Shown: positions 16,609 to 25,213 of the stretch, one piece after another
Layout of the letters: each line of letters starts with the position of its first letter
Numbering within the stretch: position 1 is the stretch's first letter
Origin: Kineosporia babensis
GTDB taxonomy: Bacteria; Actinomycetota; Actinomycetes; Actinomycetales; Kineosporiaceae
Direction of reading: 5' to 3'
Length of the DNA: 64,000 bases
Assembly (NCBI RefSeq): GCF_021129305.1
Contig: NZ_JAJOMB010000007.1
Span: 310,001-374,000 of the forward strand
Position numbers and translations under genes: made by a program
The notes under the pieces: generated by a model
Databases searched by the model: none
Told to the model about the DNA's origin: nothing
What the model saw: the letters and a program-made list of their open reading frames with translations, nothing else

Positions 16609-18351
16609 GTGCAGCTTGCTGAACTCGCAGTCCTGGTCGCCGACCTTCGACAAGAGGGCAGCGACACACCCGCAGTCGAGGTCAAGCGGGCGTCGAACGG
16701 CTTTCCCGAAAGCCTGTCGCCTACGATGTCCGCTTTCGCCAACACGCCAGGCGGCGGAACGGTTCTCTTCGGCTTGGACGAAAAGGCCGGTTTTGCCGCC
16801 GTAGGCGTCTACGACACCGCTGCTTGCAAATCCGCGCTTGCTGCGAAATCTCGTCAGGCACTCGACCCGCCAGTCACCTTCGAGTCCTGGGATCTGACAT
16901 TCGAAGGTGCCGCTGTCCTGGTGGTGAAGATCCATGAGCAGCCCGCTCATGGCAAGCCGTGCCGAGTCATCGCGTCGGGCAAGGCGTACCTGCGAGCCTA
17001 CGACGGCGACTACGAGCTCTCCCAGGTCGAAGAACAAGCGTTCATCGCCAACCGCAGTACGCCCGGCTTCGACCGACAACCCGTTTCCGGAACCACGACA
17101 GACGACCTGCGCCCAGACCTCCTGTCCGGGTACCTCGCTTCCTGCCGGGCGTCCTCCACTGCCTTGGCCGCTATGCCCGATGAGGAGATTCTTTTCCGCA
17201 CGGGCGTAACCACCGACCCCGACCGAATCCCCAGCCTCGCCGGCCTGCTCGCCCTGGGCACCTACCCCCAGCAGCACCTTCCCAATTGCGTGATCCAGGC
17301 CTCTGTAGCCCCTCGCGACAGCGACCCGTCGGGAACCAGAGCCGCCGACGTGCGCCGCTTCGACGGACCGATCCCCTTGATGCTCGACGAGGCTCTGCGC
17401 TGGGTGCAGCGCAATACCCGCACCCGGGTCCGATTCGGGGTTGACGGCCAAGGCCGCGACGAACCCGAATTCCCCGTCGAAGCAGTGCGTGAACTGCTGT
17501 CCAATGCCCTGATCCACCGAGATCTCGGCCCCCATACCCTTACTCAGGCCATCACCTTGCGGCTCGACGACAAACAACTGGTGCTGTCCAACCCCGGTGG
17601 CTTGTGGGGGATCACCGTCGACCGGCTAGGAAAGACCGGCACCACCTCGGCGCGGAACGGCCACCTCCTGAGAATCTGCCAGAACGTGCGCAGCCAGGAA
17701 GGTAGTCGCGTGGTCGAAGCCCTCGCCTCCGGCATCCCCACCGTCCTGTCCAGCTTGCGCAACGCAGGCATGGTGCCGCCCCTCTTCCGCGACCAGGGCA
17801 TCAGCTTCACCGTCGTTGTGCCCAACCACGCGCTTCTCGCAGTAGACGATCTGGCCTGGCTAGGTTCTCTCCCCGCCGCCGCGAGTCTCAGCGACCAGCA
17901 ACGGCACGCCCTGGTGGCCATGCGGCACGGCCAGACCTGGACCAACCAGAGCTTCCGCGAGACCTTCCCGATGGATTCTCGCCAAGCCCGCGCCGAACTC
18001 GCCGGGCTTGTAGAAGCGGGCGTCGCCACCGCCGATGGCGAACGCGGCGGACGCGTCTACCGAATCGCACCTGCCCCGGCCAGCCGACGCCGGTCGTCCC
18101 CTCCCGCTTCGGTGCCTGCAGGCTTCCCTGTCTCAGTGCCTTCAGGCCGTGGATCGGGTAGACACCAGAACTGGGAGCCCATCCAGCAACAACTGCAGAC
18201 CGGCGAGAAGTCAGCCTCAGAACTGGCCGAGGCCACGGGCCTGAGCGCCCGGCAGATCCAGTACGCCCTTCAGCAGATGAGAGACGCCGGACTGGTCACC
18301 TTGATCGGCAGCCCTGGCCGACGCGAGAGCCGCTATCGGGCAACCCAGTGA
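16609..18351 (+). CDS. AlbA_2/Schlafen-like ATP-binding transcriptional regulator
   Basis: A 580-residue protein with the COG2865 layout. The N-terminal AlbA_2 (Schlafen AAA_4) domain holds VEVKRASNGFPESLSPTMSA and the glycine-rich NTPGGGTVLFGLDEK (residues about 20-60). A GHKL-type ATPase-like helix, VEAVRELLSNALIHRDL, lies in the middle. Winged-helix DNA-binding segments are at the C-terminus ([16 protein letters not shown] and SARQIQYALQQMRDAGLV). Proteins of this type occur in defence islands and as regulators. The GTG at 16609 follows a -10 box directly, so I prefer it to the upstream in-frame GTG at 16498. The gene stands alone between two 26-bp direct repeats. Confidence 0.75.
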   Translation: MQLAELAVLVADLRQEGSDTPAVEVKRASNGFPESLSPTMSAFANTPGGGTVLFGLDEKAGFAAVGVYDTAACKSALAAKSRQALDPPVTFESWDLTFEGAAVLVVKIHEQPAHGKPCRVIASGKAYLRAYDGDYELSQVEEQAFIANRSTPGFDRQPVSGTTTDDLRPDLLSGYLASCRASSTALAAMPDEEILFRTGVTTDPDRIPSLAGLLALGTYPQQHLPNCVIQASVAPRDSDPSGTRAADVRRFDGPIPLMLDEALRWVQRNTRTRVRFGVDGQGRDEPEFPVEAVRELLSNALIHRDLGPHTLTQAITLRLDDKQLVLSNPGGLWGITVDRLGKTGTTSARNGHLLRICQNVRSQEGSRVVEALASGIPTVLSSLRNAGMVPPLFRDQGISFTVVVPNHALLAVDDLAWLGSLPAAASLSDQQRHALVAMRHGQTWTNQSFRETFPMDSRQARAELAGLVEAGVATADGERGGRVYRIAPAPASRRRSSPPASVPAGFPVSVPSGRGSGRHQNWEPIQQQLQTGEKSASELAEATGLSARQIQYALQQMRDAGLVTLIGSPGRRESRYRATQ

Positions 18352-18361
18352 CTCGGTCGAT

Positions 18362-18652
18362 TCAGCCACGAAGCACCAACCGTGGACGTCGCGAGAAGCC
18401 CAGGGTTTCCACGAAGTCCGCCGCCTCGACCAGGCGCCCGGTGATCTCCCGCACCCGGACGTCGTCAATTTCGTAATCGCCCAGAGTGATCCGCGGCGGG
18501 TACGGCAACTGCTCGATCGGGTCGGCCAGCAGGATGAAGGCAATCCGCTGCGCAACGCGGATCAGCAAGGCCTCGTTCGCCAAGGCGATCCGCGCGATCG
18601 GGCGTTCGTGATCCACGGCCTCGGTATCGACGACCGTACTCGTGCCCCACAA
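18362..18652 (-). CDS. Small hypothetical protein
   Basis: A 96-residue protein with a helical first half (IALANEALLIRVAQRIAFILL) and a strand-like second half (RITLGDYEIDDVRVREITG). It has good codon use and no motif I recognise. It is convergent with the AlbA-like gene and ends 10 bases after it. Its last codons overlap the right copy of the 26-bp direct repeat. Confidence 0.5.
   Translation of the reverse strand: MWGTSTVVDTEAVDHERPIARIALANEALLIRVAQRIAFILLADPIEQLPYPPRITLGDYEIDDVRVREITGRLVEAADFVETLGFSRRPRLVLRG
18366..18391. repeat. 26-bp direct repeat, right copy flanking the AlbA-like gene
   Basis: Same orientation as the copy at 16271-16296 with two mismatches. It lies 15 bases after the AlbA-like stop codon and inside the 3' end of the small minus-strand ORF. 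It could be a site-specific recombination scar, a duplication product or a hairpin-forming terminator. Confidence 0.6.
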
Positions 18653-18772
18653 ACCATCGGTGCCGTACTGAATCTGCCGCCTGGGCTCTAACCTTGGGAC
18701 GGTCCCTCGCTCTCGGCCTGTTCCTGGAGATCTTCGGTGCAGGCTGGTCCGTTTGTGAAACGTCTTGGATCT

Positions 18773-19010
18773 ATGGGGGAATATGAGTTCGAACCGGATC
18801 CGCCACAGTGGTACATGGCCGGACGACCCGTGCAGCTGATGCTCCCGATCAACGGCAGCACGGCGACTGTCGCCCGTCCAGTGGGTCGTTGGAATGGTGT
18901 TCAGTCAGCTGCTGCTCGAACCGGCCGACAGCCTGGTCCTGACCGGCGATGTCGATGCGGACAAGCAGACGATCGCGCTGCTTCTGAAGCGGCGGCGTAG
19001 GACGTTTGGT
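18773..19010 (+). pseudogene. Possible frameshifted gene fragment
   Basis: From an ATG at 18773 the frame reads MGEYEFEPDPPQWYMAGRP and looks like genuine protein for about 40 codons. At about 18890 the plausible continuation switches to another frame (FSQLLLEPADSLVLTGDVDA then KQTIALLLKRRRR). This fits a single frameshift in a small gene, now overlapped by the end of a minus-strand remnant. Evidence is only protein-likeness; I recognise no family. Confidence 0.22.
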
Positions 19011-19307
19011 GCATTGAGCCGGAGCGGTCCAGTGCACCGCAGAGTCAGCCAGCCGCTGTGCTTCACTCAGAAGCACAGCGTCCGCAGCACCCTTGCCGTC
19101 GCCGGCCACGAGCAGCCTGAGGCCACGCTCGCGCAGAACTTCCGTGATTCGGCGCTGATCCGGCTTCCTGCGCAGGCAGCAACCATCTGGGCCTGCGGGT
19201 CGGCGTAGGCCCAGCAGAGCCTCCATCTTGGATGCCAGAACGCTGGATCGGGCCTTCTGCCCGACCCTGCTTTCGAGATCGATCAGCAGAACGGCCTGCT
19301 GGCTCAC
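18849..19307 (-). pseudogene. NYN-domain nuclease remnant
   Basis: The first 90 residues have the outline of an NYN/PIN-like RNase: a hydrophobic strand with acidic end (AVLLIDLESRVG), a variable middle, RGLRLLVAGDGKGAADAVLL with the conserved Ala-Asp, and a helix. The expected later strand with Ser-x-Asp-x-Asp is missing, and the remaining 60 residues are low in protein character, so the gene appears cut short. It begins 24 bases after the DUF262 gene on the same strand and may once have been the third gene of that operon. Confidence 0.4.
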
Positions 19308-19331
19308 CCCCGTACGGTGGCTCCTCCACTT

Positions 19332-21566
19332 TCAGGCCGAACCCGGACGCCGCTGAGCGTAGCGCGATCTCAGGTATCGCTCCCGCACCGTCTCCAGCCG
19401 CTCGCCGTTGGACTCGACCTGCCAGATCTTCCAGCCCCGGGACGACGTCGTTTCCCACAACTGCTGTTCGGCAGTGCTGAGGGAGGTGTAGGTCTTGAGC
19501 TCAGTCTGGATGTGACCATTGGCCAAGAGCGTCACGCGGTGTTTCTGGCCTGAACGGTTGCCCAGCAGTGACTCGTTCGGCAGCAGCAGCCCGGTGCGAA
19601 TCAGGTCGGACAACCGCACGCCGCGGGCGCCGGAAGCGACCGGCTCGGAGGTAGCAGAGGCCGGGCCAGCGGGGGTTTTGCCGACAATGAACCCCAGCGA
19701 TGAAGGCGACCAGATGCGACGGGCCATTTCCTCGTACAGGCGGGATCGTTCTTCCACCAGGGCCCCGAGCGACTGTCCCGACTCGTACGGTTTGAAGTGC
19801 GCTTCCAGACCGCTCTTTTTGCGGAACTGCCGGAATCTGGTGACACCACGGCCCTCATACTTGCTAGGTGCCAGCGAGGCTGCCAGCCAGTTGTATGGTG
19901 CGTAACGTTCGACCTTCTCGATCAGGCTCAACGGACCGAAACTGGCGTTCTCGCTGCCGTCCAGCAGAACCAGACCACCGATCTGGCTCCGCAGTCGCTT
20001 GATCTCGAACGCGTTCATCCCGTTGTCCAGGTATACACCGGGCTTCTGGGTGACGAGGTGCTCGATCTCGACCGGACGGCGTCCGTCAGGACGGGCGAGC
20101 AGATCGGCGACGGAACCTCGTTCCGCCACATGCTGTTCCAGCCATGCGGTGATCCGAGCCAGGAAGTACAGGACGAAGGGACGATTGGCCTGACCGTAGA
20201 GGAGCGTTCTTACTTCGTCGAGACTCGCGAACCAGGGCTGGGAAGCCGATCCCAGTTCTCGAGCCACGTCCTTGACGTCCTTGGCCTGCCTCAGCCGGGG
20301 CAGCATCCGGTCCACTTCTGCATCCAGTTCGGCTTGGGAGTACGACTGGCCCAGCAAGCCCTGCTTCAGCACGAAGAGGTCGATGAAGTTGGCCACCAGA
20401 TTGGTCTTCTTCTCCACCGCGGTCCGGCTCTCGCCTGGAACCATCGCGGCCAGCGTGAGGTCGAACTGCTGCAGCAGACCGTTGCGCTGATTGAGCCACA
20501 AGGTCGGGAAGTCGGCGTTGAAAACTTTGGCGTGATCCAGCATCCGGCTGTACCACTCGTGCCTTGGCAGAATCTGGCTCTTGAACAGTAGGTAACGATC
20601 GCCGTGCTTGGGCCTCGGCCATATCTCTGACTGGTTCTCGACCAGCCAATCGTGCGGTGACTCATCCAGCATCTTGCGGGCCCGTTCGCGCTCCGACGAC
20701 TTCTGCGGGACATCCGAGTACTGCGAGCGCAGAATACTTCTGATGAACGTCATCGGCTCGTTGGCGTCCCTGTATCCCAAGCGGTCCGTCATGGCTTTCC
20801 ACTGAGGATCGAAGTCGTCTCGCTCCCGTGCCGGAATGTCGCTGCGTAGGTAGTCCTTGAGGTGATCGACCGGGGACAGACGCACGCCGCGATCGTTGAT
20901 CCGGTTGAAGAGCTCGTTCCCGCGCTGCGAGTCACCGGCGTCGATCTCCACCAGCGAGACGCGGTCCAGCAACCAGTTCACGAAGTGGGGCAGCGCCTCA
21001 CCCGTGATAGTTGCGGGCAGGTGCGCAGCCATCTGCTCACCGGCATCCCAGATCATCCGCGTGGCAAGGGTATCCGGGTTGTACGGGTGCCGCTGCAGCA
21101 GGCTTCTGAAGGCCGGCTCGTACTCTGCCACTTTAACCGCGAAGTCCGATCGGGATTCGCCCCGGATGGTGCCTCCGAGCCGGGAGACCTCGTGCTGTGC
21201 ATCCCCGTGTTCCTGGGCGAGGTCGTACAGAATGATCAGCAGAAGCAGCAGGGTGGTGATCCGCTGTTGGCCGTCCGCCAGGTAGATCCTGGTACCTTCC
21301 CGGTACACGACGATCGAGCCCAGACAGTACGTGGGAAAACTGCGGTACGCCTCGTCGTCGTGGGTTGGCTGCCAATCCCTTTCGAACTTCTTCCGCAGGT
21401 CATCGATGAGCTTTTCAACCTGCGCCTGCTGCCAGACGTAGCTTCGCTGGTAGCTCTCCAGATAGTAGGCCCGGTCCTCGAATGCCTGCCCCACCGTGAT
21501 GCCTCGGGCAGAGACAATCTGCTCAGGCTGCGACGCCCCCGTCAATGCGGCCCCCTCATCACGCAT
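19332..21566 (-). CDS. DUF262-DUF1524-RAMA modification-dependent restriction-like protein
   Basis: A 744-residue protein related to GmrSD, BrxU and SspE enzymes, which cleave modified phage DNA. The N-terminal DUF262 holds YQRSYVW (39-45) and the nucleotide-binding/hydrolysing motif DGQQRITTL (98-106), plus ELFNRINDRGVRLSPVDHLK. The DUF1524 HNH region holds EHLVTQ (502-507) and GLVLLDGSEN (531-540), but the usual Asn of IGNL is Gly here, so catalysis is uncertain. Residues 652-720 match a RAMA domain (LSDLIRTGLLLPNESL and SLSTAEQQLWETTSSRGWKI), predicted to sense modified DNA. It lies 24 bases after the GrpE-like gene and likely shares its promoter. Confidence 0.82.
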   Translation of the reverse strand: MRDEGAALTGASQPEQIVSARGITVGQAFEDRAYYLESYQRSYVWQQAQVEKLIDDLRKKFERDWQPTHDDEAYRSFPTYCLGSIVVYREGTRIYLADGQQRITTLLLLLIILYDLAQEHGDAQHEVSRLGGTIRGESRSDFAVKVAEYEPAFRSLLQRHPYNPDTLATRMIWDAGEQMAAHLPATITGEALPHFVNWLLDRVSLVEIDAGDSQRGNELFNRINDRGVRLSPVDHLKDYLRSDIPARERDDFDPQWKAMTDRLGYRDANEPMTFIRSILRSQYSDVPQKSSERERARKMLDESPHDWLVENQSEIWPRPKHGDRYLLFKSQILPRHEWYSRMLDHAKVFNADFPTLWLNQRNGLLQQFDLTLAAMVPGESRTAVEKKTNLVANFIDLFVLKQGLLGQSYSQAELDAEVDRMLPRLRQAKDVKDVARELGSASQPWFASLDEVRTLLYGQANRPFVLYFLARITAWLEQHVAERGSVADLLARPDGRRPVEIEHLVTQKPGVYLDNGMNAFEIKRLRSQIGGLVLLDGSENASFGPLSLIEKVERYAPYNWLAASLAPSKYEGRGVTRFRQFRKKSGLEAHFKPYESGQSLGALVEERSRLYEEMARRIWSPSSLGFIVGKTPAGPASATSEPVASGARGVRLSDLIRTGLLLPNESLLGNRSGQKHRVTLLANGHIQTELKTYTSLSTAEQQLWETTSSRGWKIWQVESNGERLETVRERYLRSRYAQRRPGSA

Positions 21567-21590
21567 CCGGATCAGCGAGCAGAACTCCGG

Positions 21591-22289
21591 TCAGCTCTCC
21601 TCGACCAGCGCTCTGACCACGACGACACGCTCCGGACCGGCTCCTGACCAGGCATAACCCGCGCGCACCACCCGTACGGCCTGACCGGGGCGGGGCCTGG
21701 CTGCTCCCACTGGCTCGTGCAGCTCTCGATCGAACTCGGCCTTCTCGCCGGAACGGCCCAACGGAGTGAGGCGCTGGTTTCGCGCCTGCTGCGTGAGCCA
21801 CTCGAGAATACTCGCGCTGGAGCTTCCGTCAGACGTCAGCGCATCCACCGATGCGACAACCTCGGCCAGCAAGGTCGCTTTCTCTCGCTCTCGCTGCTGG
21901 GACCATGAAATTTGAGCCCCAGAACCGCTTTTCTCAACCTGGGCGAGGGTGTCGGCAATGTTGTCGGTGAACGCCTCGACCAGCCAAGCACGACCGGCCG
22001 AGCGCTTGCCGGCCAGAGCACTCAGCTTCTCCAGCGAGTCGTGCGACAACTCGGTGCTGAGCGACCACTCATACACCCCAGGCCGGGGGCAGGTGATTCG
22101 CGGATGTTCCTTGAAGAGCGGCTGAAGCTTCTTCCACCAGCGATCCACCTCGGCCTTCGCCGCACCGGCCTCGATGATCTCGGCCTTGATCTCCTGGGTC
22201 CGGACGGGATCGCCGGTGCGTCGGATCACCTCGATGAATGCCAGGCCCGCATCGTCCTTGAACTGCTTCACCAGCACTCGATCGCGCAT
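21591..22289 (-). CDS. Winged-helix protein with GrpE-like C-terminal domain
   Basis: A 232-residue protein. Residues 1-80 look like a winged helix (IEVIRRTGDPVRTQEIKAEI then KLQPLFKEHPRI and GVYEWS). Residues 140-232 hold a helix followed by FDRELHEPVG, GQAVRVVRAGYAW and ERVVVVRALVEE. This resembles the beta domain of the Hsp70 nucleotide-exchange factor GrpE, which has the HE-VG and GY blocks at the same spacing. GrpE-like proteins occur in some defence loci, but no DnaK is nearby. It is the first gene of the putative restriction operon, with a strong GGAGGGG ribosome-binding site. Confidence 0.6.
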   Translation of the reverse strand: MRDRVLVKQFKDDAGLAFIEVIRRTGDPVRTQEIKAEIIEAGAAKAEVDRWWKKLQPLFKEHPRITCPRPGVYEWSLSTELSHDSLEKLSALAGKRSAGRAWLVEAFTDNIADTLAQVEKSGSGAQISWSQQREREKATLLAEVVASVDALTSDGSSSASILEWLTQQARNQRLTPLGRSGEKAEFDRELHEPVGAARPRPGQAVRVVRAGYAWSGAGPERVVVVRALVEES

Positions 22290-22325
22290 TCGGCACCCCT
22301 CGCCCCTCCGACATCTGTCGACGGA

Positions 22326-22353
22326 AAGATACCCCTTATGAGCATATTGTCAC
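22326..22353 (-). promoter_or_regulatory. Promoter of the GrpE-like/DUF262 operon
   Basis: On the minus strand, GTGACA (22353-22348) and TATCTT (22331-22326) are 16 bases apart and fit -35 and -10 boxes. They place transcription start about 30 bases before the ATG at 22289. A ten-base palindrome, TATGAGCATA (22337-22346), lies in the spacer, where a repressor would block polymerase. Confidence 0.45.
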
Positions 22354-22396
22354 TAGAGGCTGAGGGCCGTTCTGCGGTTCCGGGGCGGCATCAAGC

Positions 22397-22753
22397 TCAC
22401 GCACCCGGGTTGCGGCTGGAAATGACCGAGCGATGAACCATGGGACGGGTGCTGGAGCCGTCGCGTTCCAGGACGCCGGCTTGCTCGAGTTCATCTGTGG
22501 TGTCTGTTGATTCGTCTGCAAGTGGGGCACCACTCAGCGCGGCGAGGATGCTTCCCGCATTGTGCTGGGCCACTGGGTCTGAGACGACCGATTTTGCCTG
22601 AGGAGCGAATTCGGACGGCAAAGAAGGATGGGTCAGGGCGACGAGGAACGACCAGGCAGCCTCGGACAGAAGCAGTCGGCGGGCCGGAGGGACCGGCGCC
22701 CGCTCGTTGAAGCGGACTTGGGGCTGCGGCGCTGCGACGGATGCATCGGTCAT
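22397..22753 (-). CDS. Hypothetical protein, second of a coupled pair
   Basis: A 118-residue protein without a known family. Its start shares four bases (ATGA) with the stop of the preceding gene at 22750-23199, so the two are co-translated. The centre (LLLSEAAWSFLVALTHPSLP) is hydrophobic-helical and the end is Ser/Arg-rich. No membrane segment is certain. Confidence 0.5.
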   Translation of the reverse strand: MTDASVAAPQPQVRFNERAPVPPARRLLLSEAAWSFLVALTHPSLPSEFAPQAKSVVSDPVAQHNAGSILAALSGAPLADESTDTTDELEQAGVLERDGSSTRPMVHRSVISSRNPGA

Positions 22754-23199
22754 CGGGACAGCCAGGGGAAGGGTAGTGCGGAACCGGGCCAGGGACCGCT
22801 GACGGTGGTGGGAAGGCTGAGCCAGTCCAGGTGCCCGGGCAGCGGTAGTCCTGCGGAGTACTTGTTCACTTCGACCAGGTGCTTCGTGGCCTCAACAGCC
22901 ATGTCTTCCGAGGCGTTGCGAAGATCGGTGCCTAGATCTGACAGCCAGCCGGTGACGCGGCGCTCGGCGGCTGCGATCATCTCGATGCGGTCGCGGCAGG
23001 CCTGGGCGTAGGCATCGAAGGTGTCAGCGGCGTCGTTCAGCTTCTGAGCGGGGGCCACCGGACATGTCGCTCCACCCCACGCCATCCTGATCGGTGCGTC
23101 AGCATAGCCATCCGCAGACCTTGGCCGCTGCATCCGGAACACGTGACGAGCGTCGCCAAATGACTCTAGGCTCGCCCATCTGGGTGACATAAGCAGCAT
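22750..23199 (-). CDS. Hypothetical helical protein, first of a coupled pair
   Basis: A 149-residue protein whose centre (residues about 50-115, AADTFDAYAQACRDRIEMIA then WLSDLGTDLRNASEDM) is a long amphipathic helical hairpin. This is reminiscent of small ESX-type secreted or partner proteins, but no WXG motif is present. Translation may begin at the first ATG or at the ATG nine bases later, which is better spaced from AAGGA. It is coupled by ATGA overlap to the 118-aa gene. Confidence 0.5.
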   Translation of the reverse strand: MLLMSPRWASLESFGDARHVFRMQRPRSADGYADAPIRMAWGGATCPVAPAQKLNDAADTFDAYAQACRDRIEMIAAAERRVTGWLSDLGTDLRNASEDMAVEATKHLVEVNKYSAGLPLPGHLDWLSLPTTVSGPWPGSALPFPWLSR

Positions 23200-23381
23200 T
23201 CCTTATGCAGATGGCTGCGACTCGCATCGTCACAGGTTCAGAGAGTGGTTCCTGTGCAGCTCGCGCAGTGGATCACTCGTTCACCCACCGTCACGTCAAG
23301 CAGCTGCACGCGCTCTTGCGAGTCATCCTGGTCGCGCCGGTGTCCGGAGCTCGGGCCTGCCCCAAAGATGAACCAGGTCGA

Positions 23382-24794
23382 TCAATCTCGATCTTTCGCA
23401 AAGATCCCCTTTTCAGCCTGCGCAAGATCGATGACTTCCCACTCAATGCCCTCGCCCTCCTCGTCGTAGTACCTGTCACTCGGGGGTATGCCACTCCCAC
23501 CGATCCTGCGCGGGTACTGGACTTCCGGATCAGGCGGGAACGTCGCCTCCAAGTCGATCACGACCAAGAACGGCCTGTCGTTTCCATGGAGGCACAGGAG
23601 CCGACCACCGGTCCGCCGAAGCATCGAGGAAAGCGTGGTGTAGGAGAGGCGACCCGCAGGGAACTCCTCCACCACCTCACCACCGGCTTCGATCGTTTCG
23701 GCGAAGGCGAAACTCTCTCCTTCCCAGCCGAACTGATCGGCGACGACCTCGTGCACCCGCTCCAGCGTGGCATCACTCCCGAGCTCGACCTGGCACCAGA
23801 CCGGTGACTGTGTTCCGAATATCGCCAGCCGCAGGCGATATCCCTGTTCCTGCAGGGTCTCGCTCCGGCCGTGCTGGACAATGTCATCGAGGATCAGGTC
23901 GTGACACAGCTCCACCTCGGTCTCCCCCAAGGCCTGGGCCAGCTGTGACCCACGCAGGCGCAGGAGGTAGGACCGGATCCGGAATTCGGTCCCCCCGCTC
24001 TCCGGCCTCACGGGCTCGGCCTCCAGCAGATACCGGATCTCGTTCAGGACTTGACGCTCGTCCAGGCTCTGATGGCGGGTCAGCGGCGGACCTGCCGCGC
24101 GCTCGTTCAACTGGACGCGGGTTTCGTCGATACTGTCCGGCACCTGGAGCCACAGCTGTCGCAATTGATGCACCTCGGAATAGTTGCCCACCGAAGAGGC
24201 AAGAAAGGCGTGCTCGCGGTGGCCGTACGCGAACACCATCCCCAGGATCTGCTCGTCCGGGCCGATGTCCTCGTAACTCCACGCCCGCAGAACTTTGAGC
24301 GGCTGCGCTGCCGCCCACCGGGGCAGCTCCAGCCCACCCACCCGTAGTTGCCGCGCTGCCTCGCGGGCCATCTGCCGACTCGGCGCAGGCCCCAAGTCAC
24401 CCACAATCGTCAGGACTCCGAGGACGGTGGAGCTCGGACTCAACACCAGGCGCTCGATCACCAGCATCGTCAGGTTGGCGATGTTCAGATCACGCCTGGT
24501 GTCGCTGAAGTCAGTAGGCATTCCTTCGTCCAGCGCCTCGAAGAAGGCCAGCAGAGCAAGCTCCGCGTCGTAGCGGTGCCGGCTCTCATGCATCTGGTTC
24601 AGCAGCCCGGCGGCGATCTCCGGGACCGCGGCACCGAACTCCGGGGGCAATTGATCAGCCGGCATCAGCACCGGTACCTGACTCAGGTCCAATTCCGGGA
24701 CAGTCCCTGACAGGGTACCGACTGCGGGTTGTGACGCGGACGTCGTTCCCCGTGTAGCTGTCCGGTGTGGCCGCCGCTTCTTTCGATTCCCCAT
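23382..24794 (-). CDS. Protein with C-terminal pRiA4b ORF-3-like domain
   Basis: A 470-residue protein. After a basic N-terminus (GNRKKRRPHRT) there is a long helical region (about 50-300, with LLNQMHESRHRYDAELALLA and TMLVIERLVLSPSSTVLGVL). From about 355 follows a domain like the pRiA4b ORF-3/IS1096 passenger family (YRLRLAIFGTQSPVWCQVEL, TLERVHEVVADQFGW). It ends in an acidic tail. Such domains occur in proteins carried by plasmids and transposons. The ATG at 24794 was chosen because the open frame further upstream is low in protein character. It appears monocistronic. Confidence 0.6.
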   Translation of the reverse strand: MGNRKKRRPHRTATRGTTSASQPAVGTLSGTVPELDLSQVPVLMPADQLPPEFGAAVPEIAAGLLNQMHESRHRYDAELALLAFFEALDEGMPTDFSDTRRDLNIANLTMLVIERLVLSPSSTVLGVLTIVGDLGPAPSRQMAREAARQLRVGGLELPRWAAAQPLKVLRAWSYEDIGPDEQILGMVFAYGHREHAFLASSVGNYSEVHQLRQLWLQVPDSIDETRVQLNERAAGPPLTRHQSLDERQVLNEIRYLLEAEPVRPESGGTEFRIRSYLLRLRGSQLAQALGETEVELCHDLILDDIVQHGRSETLQEQGYRLRLAIFGTQSPVWCQVELGSDATLERVHEVVADQFGWEGESFAFAETIEAGGEVVEEFPAGRLSYTTLSSMLRRTGGRLLCLHGNDRPFLVVIDLEATFPPDPEVQYPRRIGGSGIPPSDRYYDEEGEGIEWEVIDLAQAEKGIFAKDRD

Positions 24795-25213
24795 GCCGGA
24801 CAGATTGACAGCCCTCCTGCGTGAAGCGAATTCCGAAAATGAACTCCACAGTCCTGATCCGGGCTTCGTCCCTGCGGGGATCTGGGCTACTACGGAGACC
24901 ACCTCGGTGACGTCAGTAGAGGTGGAGCGGCTGGGCTGATCATCCCCTGCCTCACCGGCACACGTCCCTGTGACCGGGCACTCACACATTCGCCCAAGCG
25001 GCTTACCTGACCGAATATTTCGGGCCAATGCGGTCCCGATGACGATCTGAGCGCTACTGGATGTACGACGCTGCGCCCCTACGAGACGACTTGCCCTTCT
25101 CGGTCGGCTCATCCGCTTACTGGCCGTAACGCAACCCCCTTCTCACGTCCTCTGGGTCCACGCCGACGGACAGGCCACTGCCCTGCCGACCGAGCGACCA
25201 AAGGCGATGATCG
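24795..25213. other. Divergent intergenic region
   Basis: This separates the pRiA4b-like gene from the RTX-like gene. The minus-strand frame stays open to 25112, but I see no protein-like sequence in it. A 7-bp inverted repeat, CCACCTC (24899-24905) and GAGGTGG (24919-24925), could be an operator. No promoter boxes are convincing. Confidence 0.3.

Noticed and set aside
22750-23199. ESX/WXG100 protein
   Set aside because: Helical hairpin-like but without a WXG motif, and no secretion gene is nearby.
24795-25112. Upstream extension of the pRiA4b-like protein
   Set aside because: Open but not protein-like; ATG at 24794 gives a sensible start.
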